From assembly GCF_041027365.1 (NCBI RefSeq), contig NZ_JBFTEH010000002.1, positions 310,001-374,000 of the forward strand: 64,000 bases of DNA, written 5' to 3'. Every line of letters begins with the position of its first letter. Positions within the stretch are counted from its first letter, which is position 1. The translations under genes and the position numbers were made by a program. This DNA comes from VKMB-3413 sp041027365. GTDB lineage: Bacteria > Pseudomonadota > Alphaproteobacteria > Rhizobiales > Rhizobiaceae. Below are positions 1 through 8,649 of the stretch, one piece after another. The notes beneath the pieces are model-generated. The model had not been told where the DNA came from, did no database searches, and saw nothing but the letters and a program-made list of their open reading frames with translations.

Positions 1-255
1 CACCTCGGTCAGCATCAGTGCCCGGGCGATGCGGTCGAGCACGTCGGCCGACGGCGCGCCGCCGCGGCCCTGCTCCAGCCAGGTGTACCAGGTGGGGCTG
101 ATATGGGCGCGCTGCGCCACCTCTTCGCGGCGAAGCCCCGGCGTGCGCCGGCGCGTCGTCGGCAGGCCGAAGGCCGCAGGGTCGAGCTTTGCGCGCCGAT
201 CCCGCAGATAGGCGCCGAGCTGCAGACTCGTGTCGTCGCGCGTCGCCAGGCTCAT
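1..255 (-). CDS. XRE (MmyB-type) helix-turn-helix regulator, partial
   Basis: The N-terminal 85 codons of a transcription regulator are visible and the rest runs off the left edge. Residues about 39-64 read as a classic XRE helix-turn-helix, including TPGLRREEVAQ, ISPTWYTWLEQGR and a downstream LDRIARAL helix. This arrangement is typical of the family that carries a C-terminal MmyB ligand-binding domain, which would lie outside the window. An in-frame ATG at 270 would add five residues. The gene is divergent from the NAD-binding SDR at 351, a pairing often seen for this family, so it probably controls that SDR and itself. The helix-turn-helix call is firm; the MmyB subfamily and the target are inferred. 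Confidence 0.85.
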   Translation of the reverse strand, partial: MSLATRDDTSLQLGAYLRDRRAKLDPAAFGLPTTRRRTPGLRREEVAQRAHISPTWYTWLEQGRGGAPSADVLDRIARALMLTEV

Positions 256-269
256 CCTGTCACCCGTCA

Positions 270-301
270 TACCATGATAATATCCCGTCTTTACCAGGAT
301 A
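270..301. promoter_or_regulatory. Direct repeat in divergent promoter region, candidate operator
   Basis: The ten-base element TACCATGATA at 270-279 is repeated with one change as TACCAGGATA at 292-301. The 22-base period equals about two helical turns, so the copies lie on one face of the DNA. They sit between the XRE regulator and the divergent SDR gene, where an autoregulatory operator would be expected. Function is inferred from position and repetition only. Confidence 0.35.
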
Positions 302-350
302 GCAGACCAGCCGATCTCCTGTCTCGGACATCACGTCAGGAGAATGATCC

Positions 351-1238
351 ATGCGCATCTTCGTCACCGGCGCGACCGGCTTCATCGGCTCTGCCACCGT
401 TCCCCAACTCATCGCCGCCGGACACCAGGTCCTCGGCCTCTGCCGCTCGCCGGACAAGGCGGCCGCGCTCGAGGCCGCCGGCGCCGAGGTCCTGTCCGGC
501 TCGATCACCGACTCCGCGCTCCTCACCGAGGCGGCGGCGAACTGCGACGCCGTCATCCATCTCGCCTTCAACCACGATTTCTCGACCTTCGTGCAGAACT
601 GCGAGGACGACCGCCGGGTCATCGCGGCGCTCGGCGCCGGGCTTCAGGGGAGCGACCGTCCGCTGCTCGTCACCTCGGGCACGGCGATCACCATCATGAA
701 GCCCGGCCGGCCGGCGCGCGAGGACGATCCGATCGTCAGCGCCGAGACCTTCCCGCGCGCAGCAACCGAGGAAGCCGCGGCGGCGGTTGCCGGGAGCGGC
801 GTCAATGTCGGCGTCGTCCGCCTGCCGCAGGTGCACGACCCGCGGCGCCAGGGCCTCGTCAGCTACCTCATCATGATCGCGCGGGAAAAGGGCTTCGCCG
901 GCCTGGTCGGCGACGGATCCGGGCGCTGGGCGGCGGGGCATGTCTCGGACGTCGCACGCCTCTACCGTCTGGCGATTGAGCGGGGCGAGCCCGGCGCCCG
1001 CTACCACGCCGTCGGCGAGGAAGGCGTGTCGCTGAAGGCGATGACCGAGACTTACGCCAAGCGCCTCGGCCTGCCGGTGAGGCCGGTCGCGCCGGCGGAC
1101 GCCGAGGCCACCTTCGGCTGGATGGCCCGGTTCATGGGCCACGACATGCCGGCCTCGAGCGAGAAGACGCGCAGGACGCTGGGCTGGGAGCCGACCGGTC
1201 CCGGCATGCTCGCCGACCTGGAACGGCTGGAGGTGTAA
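351..1238 (+). CDS. Extended/atypical SDR-family NAD(P)-binding oxidoreductase
   Basis: A 295-residue protein whose N-terminus carries the Rossmann dinucleotide motif TGATGFIG (residues 6-13) of extended or atypical short-chain dehydrogenases (epimerase/NmrA-like). Good internal SDR landmarks are the LAFNHD segment and the C-terminal SSEKTRRTLGWEPTGPG region typical of epimerase-fold proteins. The start is supported by AGGAG about nine bases upstream of the ATG. No catalytic YxxxK pair stands out, so it could be a sugar-nucleotide-like reductase or an NAD(P)H-sensing protein. The substrate is unknown. It is transcribed divergently from the XRE regulator at 1-255 and probably controlled by it. 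Confidence 0.85.
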   Translation: MRIFVTGATGFIGSATVPQLIAAGHQVLGLCRSPDKAAALEAAGAEVLSGSITDSALLTEAAANCDAVIHLAFNHDFSTFVQNCEDDRRVIAALGAGLQGSDRPLLVTSGTAITIMKPGRPAREDDPIVSAETFPRAATEEAAAAVAGSGVNVGVVRLPQVHDPRRQGLVSYLIMIAREKGFAGLVGDGSGRWAAGHVSDVARLYRLAIERGEPGARYHAVGEEGVSLKAMTETYAKRLGLPVRPVAPADAEATFGWMARFMGHDMPASSEKTRRTLGWEPTGPGMLADLERLEV

Positions 1239-1461
1239 CGGCCGCCGCATGCCTATCGACAGTTCTCGGCGCGGCAGGCTGTCACTGAAAGGCGAATCGG
1301 CCGGGACAGGCGTTCCGGAAAGGCGCCGGGCGCGCCGATCCCTTGCCGCAAAGGCTTGCGGCGGGTTGCGGAAGACGCGGGCGGGCACAGGTTAGTCGTG
1401 CGGACCCGGCAGAACTGCCGGGCCGCGGACACTCTTCGACGCCGTCAGGAAAGCCGAGACC

Positions 1462-2520
1462 ATGTCACCCGCAAGCCGCCCAATTCCCTCGGATCGCCTT
1501 CCCGAGCGGCCATACAAGAGAGCCGCCTTTCTTCGGGCCGCGGTCCTCGGGGTCGCGGCGGTGGCGCCGGTCCGCCGCCTCGTGCCGCTGCTCATGGCCG
1601 CCGTCGTGCTGGCCGGTGCCACCTCCGGAGCCGGCGCCCAGGCCGTGAAGACCGGCGACCTTGCCCAACTGCGCCAGCGCGCGCTCGAACTCGTCAACAA
1701 GGTGCGCAGCGCGCATGGTCTCTCCAAGCTGACGCTCGACGACAGGCTCAACGCCATCGCCCAGGCGCACAGCGCGGACATGCTGAAGAAGCACTACTTC
1801 GCCCATGTCGCGCCGAACGGCGAAAGCCCGCGCGACCGGTTCCTCGCCCATGGCGGCAGCCGCTGGAAACTCGTCGCCGAGAACATCGCCAAATGCACGG
1901 GCTGCGACGTGCCGCCGGACATTCACCGGGTCGAGGCCTTCCAGACCGGCTGGATGCACAGCCCGGAGCATCGGCGCAACATCCTGACGAAGGGACTGGA
2001 GCACTTCGGCTTCGGCATCGCCGGCGCTAACGGTACGGTCTATGCCGACCAGGACTTCTCCGGCCCCGGCACGCCGCACGGCACCCGGCCCGACGAAACG
2101 CCCAAGCCGGTTCCCGCGAAGAACCGAAGCGAGCGGATGGCGAAGAGCCTCGCTGCCGAACGCAAGCAGGCCGGCGTGCCGCCGCTGAAGGCCGACGCGG
2201 CGCTGACGAAGGCGGCGCGCAACATCCTCGGCCAGTCGGCGGACGGCCGCCTGCCGGGCGGCTCGGTCGACCTCCTGGCCGCCCTGCCGCAGGACGCGCG
2301 GGGCCGGTGGTCCTCGCTGCGCCTGCTCAGCGCCGCCTGCGGCGGCTGCGGCACGACCATCACCGACGCCGACATCCGCTCCTTCCGCAAGCAGTGGATG
2401 GACAATCCGCAGTTCTCGAAGATTCTCTCCGACGGCTCGGTGCGGGACATCGGCGTCGCCATGGACGCGAGCGGCAGCGGGCGCAAGACCGCCATCGCCG
2501 TCCTCGGCGTGCCGCGCTGA
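1462..2520 (+). CDS. Secreted protein with tandem CAP (SCP/PR1) domains, second one degenerate
   Basis: 352 residues. A basic N-terminus and a hydrophobic stretch (about 40-57) ending in GAGAQA look like an export signal, so the protein is probably periplasmic or secreted. Residues about 65-200 form a CAP domain with HSADML, YFAHVAPNGESP, ENIAKC, GWMHSPEHRRNIL and FGFGIA, keeping the usual His/Glu/His cavity residues. The second half (about 225-350) looks like another CAP fold: LAAERKQAGVPPLK and KQWMDNPQFSKIL followed by RDIGVAMD mirror the first copy, but the His-containing SPEH is replaced by NPQF and a CGGC is present. Function of bacterial CAP proteins is poorly known. The start is uncertain; an internal ATG near 1594 would shorten the leader. 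Confidence 0.8.
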   Translation: MSPASRPIPSDRLPERPYKRAAFLRAAVLGVAAVAPVRRLVPLLMAAVVLAGATSGAGAQAVKTGDLAQLRQRALELVNKVRSAHGLSKLTLDDRLNAIAQAHSADMLKKHYFAHVAPNGESPRDRFLAHGGSRWKLVAENIAKCTGCDVPPDIHRVEAFQTGWMHSPEHRRNILTKGLEHFGFGIAGANGTVYADQDFSGPGTPHGTRPDETPKPVPAKNRSERMAKSLAAERKQAGVPPLKADAALTKAARNILGQSADGRLPGGSVDLLAALPQDARGRWSSLRLLSAACGGCGTTITDADIRSFRKQWMDNPQFSKILSDGSVRDIGVAMDASGSGRKTAIAVLGVPR

Positions 2521-2614
2521 CGCGCGCCGTGCCGGCAAGGGCGCGGAACGGGTCTCCTGGAAGGTCGGAGGACGGGCGAAAGCGGTGCTCGGCCGGCGGC
2601 AGCGGCAGCCGGCC

Positions 2615-2998
2615 TCAGCGGGACACGATCTCGGCGAGCGCCGCCAGCAGCACCGCCTCGTCGACCGGCTTTGCCAGGAGGCGCGAGCCCGGATAGCGGC
2701 TCGACGTCTCCTGATGCGAGCCGTGGCCGCTGCAGAACAGGAAGGGCACGCCCATCTGCTGCAGCCGGTCGGCGACCGGAAACACGTCCTTGCCGCGCAG
2801 ATTGATGTCGAGGACGGCGGCCGACCAGGTCTTGTCGAGCGACTTCAGGGCGGCTTCGAGCGTCAGGACGTGGGTGACGAACGCTCCGGCGGATTCGATC
2901 TCATAAGCCAGTTCCATTCCGATCAACGCCTCGTCCTCGACGACGAGAATGTGATGCCCCTTCAACGGCTCGGCGTTCTGCATTGCGACCGGGTTCAT
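2615..2998 (-). CDS. Receiver-only response regulator
   Basis: 127 residues consisting of a single CheY-like receiver domain. The acidic pair E21-D22, the phospho-acceptor D64 (in AVLDINL) and the conserved lysine K110 (in LLAKPV) are all present. There is no output domain, so it acts by protein contact, as phosphate sink or as shuttle. It lies immediately downstream, on the same strand, of the HWE histidine kinase ending at 3139. Receiver-only proteins commonly partner HWE kinases, so this pair is probably a single two-component system. Confidence 0.88.
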   Translation of the reverse strand: MNPVAMQNAEPLKGHHILVVEDEALIGMELAYEIESAGAFVTHVLTLEAALKSLDKTWSAAVLDINLRGKDVFPVADRLQQMGVPFLFCSGHGSHQETSSRYPGSRLLAKPVDEAVLLAALAEIVSR

Positions 2999-3138
2999 TC
3001 TGCTGCGGTTGCGCCATGTGACCCGCAGCGCTGCCGCGGTCAGGCAGCCATATAATTTGTTAAGCTGCTTTGACCAGAGATTTCAGAGACTTCCGTTCGC
3101 CAAGAGACCCGCGGAAGCCTCCGCAAAGCGCCAAGGCC

Positions 3139-5415
3139 TTATGCCGAAACAGGAATTTTCATCGACATCCGAAATCCCTCCGCCGGATGCGAGGTCTCGT
3201 ACGCGCCCTGCAGCTGCATCCGGATCACCCGGTCGAGGAGCTGCGAGCCGAAGCCGCCGCGGCTCGGCGGGCTGACCGGCGGCCCGTCGCTCTCCACCCA
3301 GTCGAGCTGGACCTGCCGCGTCGCCACCGCCGCCTCGCCGGAGCGGCTTCCCGCTTCCGGCGCATCGTCCACGATCCGCCATGTCACGCGCAGGCGTCCG
3401 GTGGAGGCGCTGAGCGCCCCATGCTTGGCCGCATTGGTTGCCAGTTCGTGGACTGCCATGCCGAATGGCACGGCCGTCTCGGAGGACAGCACCACCGGCG
3501 GCCCTTCCAGCGCGATGCGGCCTTCCGCCGCAGCTCTGTCGTCGCCGCCCGCCCCGGCATAGGGCGCCAGTTCGTTGGAAAGGATCCTCTCCAGGTCGGC
3601 CGTCTGGCGCACGCTGTCGGTCAGGATGGCATGCGTCATGGCGAGCGAATTGATCCGCGCCGAGAAGGTCTCCATGAAGTCGTGGATGTTGTTGGTCGAG
3701 CGGCTGGTGAGGCGCAGGACGGCCTTGACCGTCGCCAGCATGTTCTTGACCCGGTGGTTGAGTTCCCGGATCAGCAGCTTCTGCCGCTCCTCCGCCCGGC
3801 GGCGGCCCTCGATCTCCTCCTGCGCCGCCTCGAACAGCCGCGCATTGTCGAGCGCGACCGCCGCCTGCGCCGCAAGGCTCACGGCCAGTTCCTCCTGGCG
3901 GTCGCCGAACCGGGCAATCGCCGGATGCCCGAGCAGGATCGCGCCGTGCACCTCGCCCGAACGGCTGACCACGGGCACGGCGAGATAGCTGCGCACCGGC
4001 AGATGGCCCGCCGGCATGCCACCGCCGTCCGGCTGCCCTGCGATCTTGCCGCCGTAGCGCGGATCCTTGACGATGTCGTCGGACCGGACGGTCTCGCGGC
4101 CGTTGAAGGTCGGGGCGAAGACCGCGGTATCGCGCGGATCGGCGAAGGCCGCGAAGTCCTCCGCCGAGGCGCCGGAGAGGACGTGCAGGCGCAGGCGTTC
4201 GCCGTTCGGTCCGGTCTTGAGGTAGAAGAAGGCGCCGTAGGCCGCCCCCGAGAGCTCCGTCGCCGCATCGACCACGGCCCGTACGACCGACTGGATGTCG
4301 AGTTCCGCCGCAATCAGCCGGCCGGTCGCGTTCAGCTTGTCGAGCAGCCGCGTCTGCTCGGCGAGTTCGGCGGTGCGCGCGTCGACGGCGTCGTTGAGTT
4401 CCTGCCGCGAGCGCTCCTCGGACCGGGCCAGCCGGCCGGCGAACCAGGCGAGCGCCGCCAGCGCCGCGAGACCGATCAGCGAGAACGGCGCGTAGAAGAG
4501 CATGGAGTTCAGCCAGGCCCGCAGCATGGCGGCGTGCGACTGCGTCACCCGGACGAAGATCGGCAGATCCGCGACGCGGCGATAGGCTCCGAGTCGCTCG
4601 CCCTCCTTCCCCTCGAAGCGATAGATGCCTTCCCTGGGTCGACCCGCCACGACGGCAGCGAAGGCTGGAACGTCGCTGAGCTGCGAGGTACCGTCGGGAT
4701 AGGCCGCTAGGATCGACAGGTCCTCGCCGCGGACCAGTGACACGCGCATGCCGGGCGGCAGCGTCAGGCGCTTCCAGAGATCGTTGAAGTAGTTGAGATC
4801 CACCGTGGCGAGGGCGACGCCGCGGAAGCCGCCGCTCGCATCCTCGATCCGGCGCGACACGAGGAACGTCCGTGCTCCGGTAACCCTGCCAACCGTCGAC
4901 TCGCCAACATAGAGGCTGCTGCCGGGTCGCAGCTGCGCCCGGAAGGAGGCACGGTCGGCCGCATTGCTCTTCGGCGTCGGGAAGGCGTAACTGGTCGCGC
5001 GCAGATCGCCGTTGGCGTCGTTCAGCCAGAGGTCGGTGATGTAGGGGATGTCGCTCCGGATGGCGCGCAGCCGGTCGTGAAGCTGGCGCGATCCTTCGGC
5101 CTCGTTCCAGGGCGTGTCCCCGACCGTGGCGATGGCGCGGCCGAGCGCCAGGTCGGCCACCTTGAAGATCTGCTCGGCATGCTCGCTGAGAAAGAACGCG
5201 CTCGCCCGGGTCTCGCTTCGCGTCCGGTCGACGATCTGCAGCCAGTTCACCCAGGCGAACAGGGCGGTCAGCGCGAGGATCGTGCACAGGCCGCACAGGC
5301 TGAACACGATCAGCGTGCGGGCGGACCCCGACCCCGCCGCGCGGAACGGCTTCAGCGCTCTGGAGAGCCGTCCTCTCCCTCCGTCCGTTTCGCTCAGCAA
5401 CAAGGGCGCCGTCAT
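3139..5415 (-). CDS. HWE-family sensor histidine kinase with extracytoplasmic sensor and GAF domain
   Basis: 758 residues from the ATG at 5415; another in-frame start at 5451 is possible but adds a poor-looking extension. Order of parts: a transmembrane helix (about 34-58), a periplasmic region of about 230 residues resembling a double-Cache sensor, a second transmembrane helix (SLIGLAALAALAWFAGRLA), a short coiled linker, a GAF domain (about 375-540) and an HWE kinase core. The core shows the phospho-acceptor His in ELNHRVKNMLATV, the N-box MAVHELATNAAKHGALS and the C-terminal WVESDGPPV with GGFGSQLL, diagnostic for HWE kinases. It senses an unknown extracellular or cytosolic small molecule and probably phosphorylates the receiver protein at 2615-2998. 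Confidence 0.92.
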   Translation of the reverse strand: MTAPLLLSETDGGRGRLSRALKPFRAAGSGSARTLIVFSLCGLCTILALTALFAWVNWLQIVDRTRSETRASAFFLSEHAEQIFKVADLALGRAIATVGDTPWNEAEGSRQLHDRLRAIRSDIPYITDLWLNDANGDLRATSYAFPTPKSNAADRASFRAQLRPGSSLYVGESTVGRVTGARTFLVSRRIEDASGGFRGVALATVDLNYFNDLWKRLTLPPGMRVSLVRGEDLSILAAYPDGTSQLSDVPAFAAVVAGRPREGIYRFEGKEGERLGAYRRVADLPIFVRVTQSHAAMLRAWLNSMLFYAPFSLIGLAALAALAWFAGRLARSEERSRQELNDAVDARTAELAEQTRLLDKLNATGRLIAAELDIQSVVRAVVDAATELSGAAYGAFFYLKTGPNGERLRLHVLSGASAEDFAAFADPRDTAVFAPTFNGRETVRSDDIVKDPRYGGKIAGQPDGGGMPAGHLPVRSYLAVPVVSRSGEVHGAILLGHPAIARFGDRQEELAVSLAAQAAVALDNARLFEAAQEEIEGRRRAEERQKLLIRELNHRVKNMLATVKAVLRLTSRSTNNIHDFMETFSARINSLAMTHAILTDSVRQTADLERILSNELAPYAGAGGDDRAAAEGRIALEGPPVVLSSETAVPFGMAVHELATNAAKHGALSASTGRLRVTWRIVDDAPEAGSRSGEAAVATRQVQLDWVESDGPPVSPPSRGGFGSQLLDRVIRMQLQGAYETSHPAEGFRMSMKIPVSA

Positions 5416-5750
5416 TCTTCGCTTGCCAGACACGATCGAGCGGCTCGCCACCTGTCGCGGGTCGCAACCCCGTGCCGGCGCCGCTGCGGATATCCCCCGA
5501 ACCGCCGGTCCCGGCGAATCGCGGCGACCAACAATAGCCTAAGCCGAGAGGTTCCACGACTGCCGGTTTCGCCGCGCCGGCGACTGCGACGCCGCGGACG
5601 CGCAGGGCGTGCGAAGACCTCCCCCCGCGCGCGGGTCGACTGGCGATCAACCGCGACCGGTGAGCGCAGGCTTCAAGCGCCGGGAAACGCGATCAGCGCG
5701 GCCACCGTGTCCCACTACCACGCGCCCCGCCGCAACGCGCGGGAAGCGCC
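5416..5750. other. Intergenic, nothing recognised
   Basis: This 335-base stretch separates the ABC operon's 3' end from the start of the HWE kinase, both on the minus strand. It should hold the kinase promoter and the operon terminator. I see no convincing hairpin with a T-run, no conserved gene and no clear promoter box. Confidence 0.4.
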
Positions 5751-6836
5751 TCAGAGGACGGGCTGCGGCGCCGGAACGTGGCCCTCGTTCGAAAGGGCGA
5801 ACACGTCGGTCGGCGAGAAATAGAGGTCGACATCCGCGCCCGGCTCGGGCGGCGGGGCCGCCGGCGAGTTGAACGTGTCGGCGAGGAGCGTTCCGCCGGC
5901 GGTCTGGAGCCGCAGCCGCACGACCGAGCCCAGAAAGCTGGTGTCCTCGACCCGCCCGGTCAGGCGATTGGTGCGCTCCGGCGCCGGTTCCAGCTTCACC
6001 GCCTCCGGCCGCAGCGCGAGCGTGATCGGGCTGCCGGGCCTGGCGTCGGCCGGCTCCGACAGCGTCAGCGCGCTGTCGCCGACCGAGACCGTCGCGCCGG
6101 AGCCGGCGACGGCATCGAGGAAGCTGAGCGTGCCGACGAAGCCGGCGACGAAGCGGCTCTTCGGCCGGTTGTAGATCTCGAAGGGACGGCCGCACTGTTC
6201 GATCCGGCCCTCGCTCATCACCACGATGCGGTCGGAGATCGACAGCGCCTCCTCTTGGTCGTGGGTGACGAAGATGGTGGTGATGCCGAGCTTCCTCTGC
6301 AGCTCCCGGATCTCCTGGCGCAGCGACAGGCGGATCTTGGCGTCGAGCGCCGAGAGCGGCTCGTCGAGCAGGAGGACGCGCGGGCTCGGCGCCAGCGCGC
6401 GCGCCAGCGCGACGCGCTGCTGCTGGCCGCCCGACAGCTGGTAGGGATAGCGGTCGGCGAGATGCGGCAGCTTGATCAGCGCCAGCATCTCCTTCACCCG
6501 CGGCACGATCTCCGACTTCGGCCGGCCGGCCACCTTCAGCCCGAAGGCGACGTTGTCGGCGACCGAGAGGTTGGGAAACAGCGCATAGGCCTGGAAGACC
6601 ATGCCGATCCGGCGCTTGTTGGCGGCGAGATGCGTCACCTCCTCGCCGTCGATCGTCACCGTGCCGCCGGTCGGCGTCTCGAAGCCCGCCACGATGCGCA
6701 GCATCGTCGTCTTGCCGCAGCCGGAGGGGCCGAGGAAGGAGACGAACTCGCCCTTCTGAACGGCGAGGTCGAAGCCGTGCAGGACGGTGTTCGCCCCGAA
6801 GCTCTTCGTGACGCCGGCAATGTCGAGGAAGCTCAT
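5751..6836 (-). CDS. ABC transporter ATP-binding protein (PotA/FbpC type)
   Basis: 361 residues with a full nucleotide-binding domain: Walker A GPSGCGKTT (36-44), Q-loop in GMVFQAYALFPN, signature LSGGQQQR, Walker B VLLLDEPLSALD and the switch His in FVTHDQEEAL. The C-terminal third is a TOBE-type regulatory region, as in polyamine, iron and 2-aminoethylphosphonate importers. It energises uptake through the two permeases encoded just upstream (7657-8565 and 6833-7660). Its ATG overlaps the stop of the second permease by four bases (ATGA), implying translational coupling. It is the last gene of the operon. Family call is firm, substrate unknown. Confidence 0.93.
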   Translation of the reverse strand: MSFLDIAGVTKSFGANTVLHGFDLAVQKGEFVSFLGPSGCGKTTMLRIVAGFETPTGGTVTIDGEEVTHLAANKRRIGMVFQAYALFPNLSVADNVAFGLKVAGRPKSEIVPRVKEMLALIKLPHLADRYPYQLSGGQQQRVALARALAPSPRVLLLDEPLSALDAKIRLSLRQEIRELQRKLGITTIFVTHDQEEALSISDRIVVMSEGRIEQCGRPFEIYNRPKSRFVAGFVGTLSFLDAVAGSGATVSVGDSALTLSEPADARPGSPITLALRPEAVKLEPAPERTNRLTGRVEDTSFLGSVVRLRLQTAGGTLLADTFNSPAAPPPEPGADVDLYFSPTDVFALSNEGHVPAPQPVL

Positions 6837-7660
6837 CGGTTGGCCCGCCTTGCGAATCTGAAGAGGGAGCGCCCGCTGCGGCGCCGCCCGGGTGTCTGAC
6901 TGCCGAAGACCTGCAGCATGCCCATGCAGACCCAGGTGACGGCGAAGGCGATGACCGCCAGCGCCGCCGGCTCGTAGGCGCGGTTGGCGCCCATCAGCGC
7001 CAAATACGGGCCGAAGGCCGGGCGGTTGAGCAGGCTCGCCAGCACGAACTCGCCCATGACGATGGCGAAGGTCAGAAAGGCGCCTGAGAGCACCGCCGCC
7101 TTCACGTTCGGCAGGATCACGCCGAAGAGGATGGTGGTCCGCTTGGCCCCGAGGCTTTCCGCCGCTTCCGTCAGCGTGCGGATGTCGATCGCCGCCATGC
7201 CCGTGTCCACGGCGCGGAACATGTAGGGCAGCGACAGGACGACATAGCCGAGGACGAGCAGGACGTTCGTCCCCATGGCGCTGCCGGTGAAGGGCAGGAT
7301 CGAGGACGAGTTGTAGAGGCGGATATAGCCGAAGACGAGGACGATCGGCGGGATCACCAGCGGCAGCAGCGTGATGAACTCGACGAGCGGGCGCATGCGC
7401 GGGAACTTCAGCCGCACCCAGTAGGCGGTCGGCACGATCAGCAGCGCGCCGAGGACGATCGTGCACAGGGCCGCGACGACCGAGAAGGTGAAGGTGCTGC
7501 GGAAGCGCTCGTCGTGGAACACGACGCGGTAGGCCTCGAAGCTCCACACGCCGCGCAGCATGGAGAGGGAGAAGTTCAAGGTCGCGATCAGCGGCAGCAC
7601 GAAATAGAGCGCCGCCAGCACGACGACGACGATCGGCCCGATGGGCAGGGACTTCTTCAT
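6833..7660 (-). CDS. ABC transporter permease (PotC/second inner-membrane subunit)
   Basis: 275 residues with about six hydrophobic helices. The EAA loop is visible as TEAAESLGAKRTTILFGVILP, the site that docks on the ATPase. The start at 7660 (MKKSLPIG) is preferred because it overlaps the stop of the preceding permease by four bases and begins directly with the first membrane helix. Together with the permease at 7657-8565 it forms the membrane channel of the importer. The C-terminus ends in a strongly basic tail (RRRSGRSLFRFARR). Confidence 0.92.
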   Translation of the reverse strand: MKKSLPIGPIVVVVLAALYFVLPLIATLNFSLSMLRGVWSFEAYRVVFHDERFRSTFTFSVVAALCTIVLGALLIVPTAYWVRLKFPRMRPLVEFITLLPLVIPPIVLVFGYIRLYNSSSILPFTGSAMGTNVLLVLGYVVLSLPYMFRAVDTGMAAIDIRTLTEAAESLGAKRTTILFGVILPNVKAAVLSGAFLTFAIVMGEFVLASLLNRPAFGPYLALMGANRAYEPAALAVIAFAVTWVCMGMLQVFGSQTPGRRRSGRSLFRFARRANR

Positions 7661-8565
7661 CGCTGCCACCTCTCTGCCCGGGCCCGCAGCCAGAGATACA
7701 GAAGGTTGGTGCAGCCGGTGATGACGATCATGCCGAAGGCGAGCGCATAGCCGAGATTGGGGTTGTAGAGCACGTCGCCGCGGATCTGGGCGTAGAGCAG
7801 GATCGGCACGATGTTCAGCGACGAGCCGGTCAGCGCGTAGGCGGTCGCCACGGCGCCGAAGGAATTGGCGAAGAGCAGCAGGAAGCAGCCGAGCAGCGAG
7901 GGCGCCAGCACCGGCAGCGCCACCATGCGCCAGTACTGCCCCCGGCTCGCGCCGAGCACGGAGGCCGCCTCGCGCCACTCCCGCTTCATCCCGTCGAGCG
8001 CCGGCGCGATGATCAGCACCATCAGCGGGATCTGGAAATAGAGATAGGTGATCGTCAGGCCGGAGAAGGAGAGGAGGTTGAAGCCGTAGCTGTAGATGTT
8101 GATGCCGAGCGCGTGCCGGAAGAACAGAGTGACGAGGCCGAGCCGTCCGAGCGTCGCCAGGAAGGCGAAGGCGAGCGGGATGCCGGCGAAGTTGGAGGCG
8201 ACACCCGAGAAGGTGACGACCGTCGGCCGCACCCAGGTCGGCAGGTTGCCGTGGACGATGGCGTAGGCGATGAAGAAGCCGAACAGCGCCCCGAACAGCG
8301 CCGAAGCGAGGCTCACCTCGATCGAGATCTGATAGGCCGCCATGATCTGCGGCGTGAAGAGATCGAAGATGTTCTGGAGCGTCAGCGCGCCGGTCGGATC
8401 CTGGAACGCGCCGAAGACGAGGTAGACCGTCGGCCCGATCAGGAACAGGAGCGCGAAGGCGAAGAACGGTGCGACGCCGAGCCAGGCGAAGGAGCGCCTG
8501 CTCGCGCCGTCTGCGAGCGTGGCGCGCTGGTCTTCGGATGCGGCGGCATCGCCGACTGACGCCAT
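7657..8565 (-). CDS. ABC transporter permease (PotB/first inner-membrane subunit)
   Basis: 302 residues, with about 28 hydrophilic residues, then six predicted membrane helices. The EAA coupling loop reads REAASVLGASRGQYWRMVALPVL. It belongs to the BPD-transporter permease family seen with polyamine, Fe3+ and phosphonate importers. It overlaps the next permease gene by four bases and lies 84 bases downstream of the binding-protein gene, with a strong hairpin in the gap. The partner subunits are the permease at 6833-7660 and the ATPase at 5751-6836. Confidence 0.92.
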   Translation of the reverse strand: MASVGDAAASEDQRATLADGASRRSFAWLGVAPFFAFALLFLIGPTVYLVFGAFQDPTGALTLQNIFDLFTPQIMAAYQISIEVSLASALFGALFGFFIAYAIVHGNLPTWVRPTVVTFSGVASNFAGIPLAFAFLATLGRLGLVTLFFRHALGINIYSYGFNLLSFSGLTITYLYFQIPLMVLIIAPALDGMKREWREAASVLGASRGQYWRMVALPVLAPSLLGCFLLLFANSFGAVATAYALTGSSLNIVPILLYAQIRGDVLYNPNLGYALAFGMIVITGCTNLLYLWLRARAERWQR

Positions 8566-8608
8566 ACGGATACCCCTCGTTCTGGTGACGCCTGACAGTC
8601 CTAGCGAC

Positions 8609-8633
8609 GGGCCGGCGGATTCTCCGCCGGCCC
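8609..8633 (-). promoter_or_regulatory. Intra-operon hairpin between binding-protein and permease genes
   Basis: Perfect 11-base arms (8609-8619 and 8623-8633) enclose a three-base loop, and there is no T-run. It lies in the 84-base gap after the substrate-binding-protein stop codon. Such hairpins commonly stabilise the upstream message or partially stop transcription so that the binding protein is made in excess of the permeases. The role here is inferred. Confidence 0.6.
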
Positions 8634-8649
8634 GCCGAGAACGGTCAGC

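Noticed and set aside
3083..5650. 855-codon minus-strand frame overlapping the HWE kinase
   Set aside because: Out-of-frame version of the kinase gene, Arg/Gly-rich, no homology.
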